Shown here: piece by piece, positions 5,329-5,980 of the stretch
How the letters are laid out: each line of letters starts with the position of its first letter
Position numbering within the stretch: position 1 is the stretch's first letter
Source of the DNA: Oscillospiraceae bacterium
GTDB taxonomy: Bacteria > Bacillota > Clostridia > Saccharofermentanales > Saccharofermentanaceae
Direction of reading: 5' to 3'
Length of the DNA: 5,980 nucleotides
NCBI GenBank assembly: GCA_902767145.1
Contig: CACXGG010000088.1
Location: forward strand, 1-5,980
Translations under genes and position numbers: made by a program
The notes under the pieces: model-generated
Database searches by the model: none
What the model was told of the DNA's origin: nothing
The model's input: only the letters and a program-made list of their open reading frames with translations

Positions 5329-5980
5329 TCATCTCCTGATATATAACGGCATATGAAGGTAGTCCCTGTTCTGCCTGAAGAACCTTCCCTGTTCCAGTGT
5401 CATTACTTCCCCGGTATGGACATCGGTCCAGGTCCCTGCAGGAAGATAGAATTCCACATCCCCGCTCTCATCAAATACAGGAGCCGCCATTATGCGGGAA
5501 CCCAGCATATACTGCCTGTCCAGATGGGCACACACGGGATCGTCTTCAAACTCCAGTACCATGGGGCGCATGACCGGAACACCCGTTTCGTGGGCTTCCC
5601 TGGATGCCGCCAGGATATCAGGGAGGAACTTCTTCTTGAGCTCCGTATAATATCTTACGACTTCCACGGCTTCCTCATCATAATTCCAGGGCACCCTGTA
5701 GGAGGATGAACCGTGAAGGCGGCTGTGGGAGGACATGAGGCCGAAGGCGGCCCATCTCTTGTACACATCTGCTGTGGACTTATCCTCGAATCCTCCGATA
5801 TCGTGGCTCCAGTAAGAGAAGCCGCTGAGCATCAGGGACAATCCTCCCCTTATGGTCTGCTCCATAGAAACATAATCCGACCTGCAGTCGCCTCCCCAGT
5901 GGACAGGGAACTTCTGGGAGCCTGTGGTGGCAGATCTGGCAAAAAGGATAGCCTCCCCTTCACCCTTCTTTTCCAGAAGG
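5329..5980 (-). CDS. yicI: GH31 alpha-xylosidase, YicI-like (3' part; start outside the window)
   Basis: Only the last 216 residues are visible; the open frame continues past the window edge. The enzyme removes alpha-linked xylose (or glucose) from xyloglucan-type oligosaccharides, and is probably cytoplasmic. The fragment closely follows the E. coli YicI pattern: FPVHWGGDC holds the general acid/base Asp (fragment residue 31), then GFSYWSHDIGGFE (53-65), SSHSRLHGSSSYRVPW (83-98) and LDRQYMLGSRIMAAPVF (153-169), ending the catalytic barrel and entering the proximal beta domain (DVEFYLPAGTW). The nucleophile Asp lies upstream, out of view. The protein stops at MPLYIRR, where YicI continues for roughly 100 residues through a distal beta domain. 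None of the three frames after the stop recovers recognisable sequence. Related alpha-glucosidases of GH31 remain possible. A terminator follows about 35 nt downstream, so it is not co-transcribed with the ABC operon. Confidence 0.88.
   Translation of the reverse strand, partial: LLEKKGEGEAILFARSATTGSQKFPVHWGGDCRSDYVSMEQTIRGGLSLMLSGFSYWSHDIGGFEDKSTADVYKRWAAFGLMSSHSRLHGSSSYRVPWNYDEEAVEVVRYYTELKKKFLPDILAASREAHETGVPVMRPMVLEFEDDPVCAHLDRQYMLGSRIMAAPVFDESGDVEFYLPAGTWTDVHTGEVMTLEQGRFFRQNRDYLHMPLYIRR

Noticed and set aside
5230..5331. Frameshift hiding the missing C-terminus of the GH31 enzyme
   Set aside because: All three minus-strand frames after the stop were read and none resembles the YicI distal domain; a terminator follows directly.
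1..5980. tRNA, rRNA, CRISPR array, insertion sequence or prophage remnants
   Set aside because: Nearly all of the window is covered by intact protein genes; no direct-repeat arrays, transposase motifs or structured RNA genes were seen. No gap between genes exceeds about 160 bases.

Overview
The window reads as chromosomal DNA of a Gram-positive anaerobe of the Clostridia, most likely a Lachnospiraceae member. This is inferred from the AGGAGG-type ribosome sites, frequent ATA (Ile) and AGA/AGG (Arg) codons, tight polycistronic spacing, a NarL-type two-component pair beside a MacB-like ABC transporter, and a YicI-type GH31 enzyme. No marker gene fixes the genus. Every gene I can support lies on the minus strand, so transcription runs from high to low coordinates.

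Layout in transcription order. (1) 5980-5329: the 3' part of a GH31 alpha-xylosidase (YicI-like). It carries the general acid/base Asp but ends earlier than YicI, without the distal C-terminal domain, and is followed by a strong terminator hairpin (5257-5293). (2) 5256-5173: a short leader with a weak promoter candidate and a perfect 7-bp inverted repeat. (3) 5172-400: a compact five-gene operon with gaps of 9-16 nt: FtsX/MacB-like permease, ABC ATPase, second FtsX/MacB-like permease, multi-pass membrane histidine kinase, LuxR-type response regulator. (4) 399-278: a spacer with tandem hairpins (probable operon terminator) and a perfect 12-bp palindrome. (5) 271-71: a small two-helix membrane protein of unknown function, closed by a bidirectional terminator at 12-55.

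How the parts probably work together: the two permeases and the ATPase would form a heterodimeric mechanotransmission-type ABC transporter, with the permease-ATPase-permease order of lolCDE. The kinase has about six membrane helices and almost no extracellular loop, so it probably senses the membrane or the transporter itself. The regulator would then adjust this operon or targets elsewhere. The substrate is unknown; lipoproteins, lipids, peptides and antimicrobials are all compatible. Points worth a second look are the His-Asn (not His-Asp) H-box of the kinase, the paired extracellular cysteines in both permeases, the short GH31 C-terminus, and the symmetric elements flanking the operon. I see no RNA gene, mobile element or CRISPR array.
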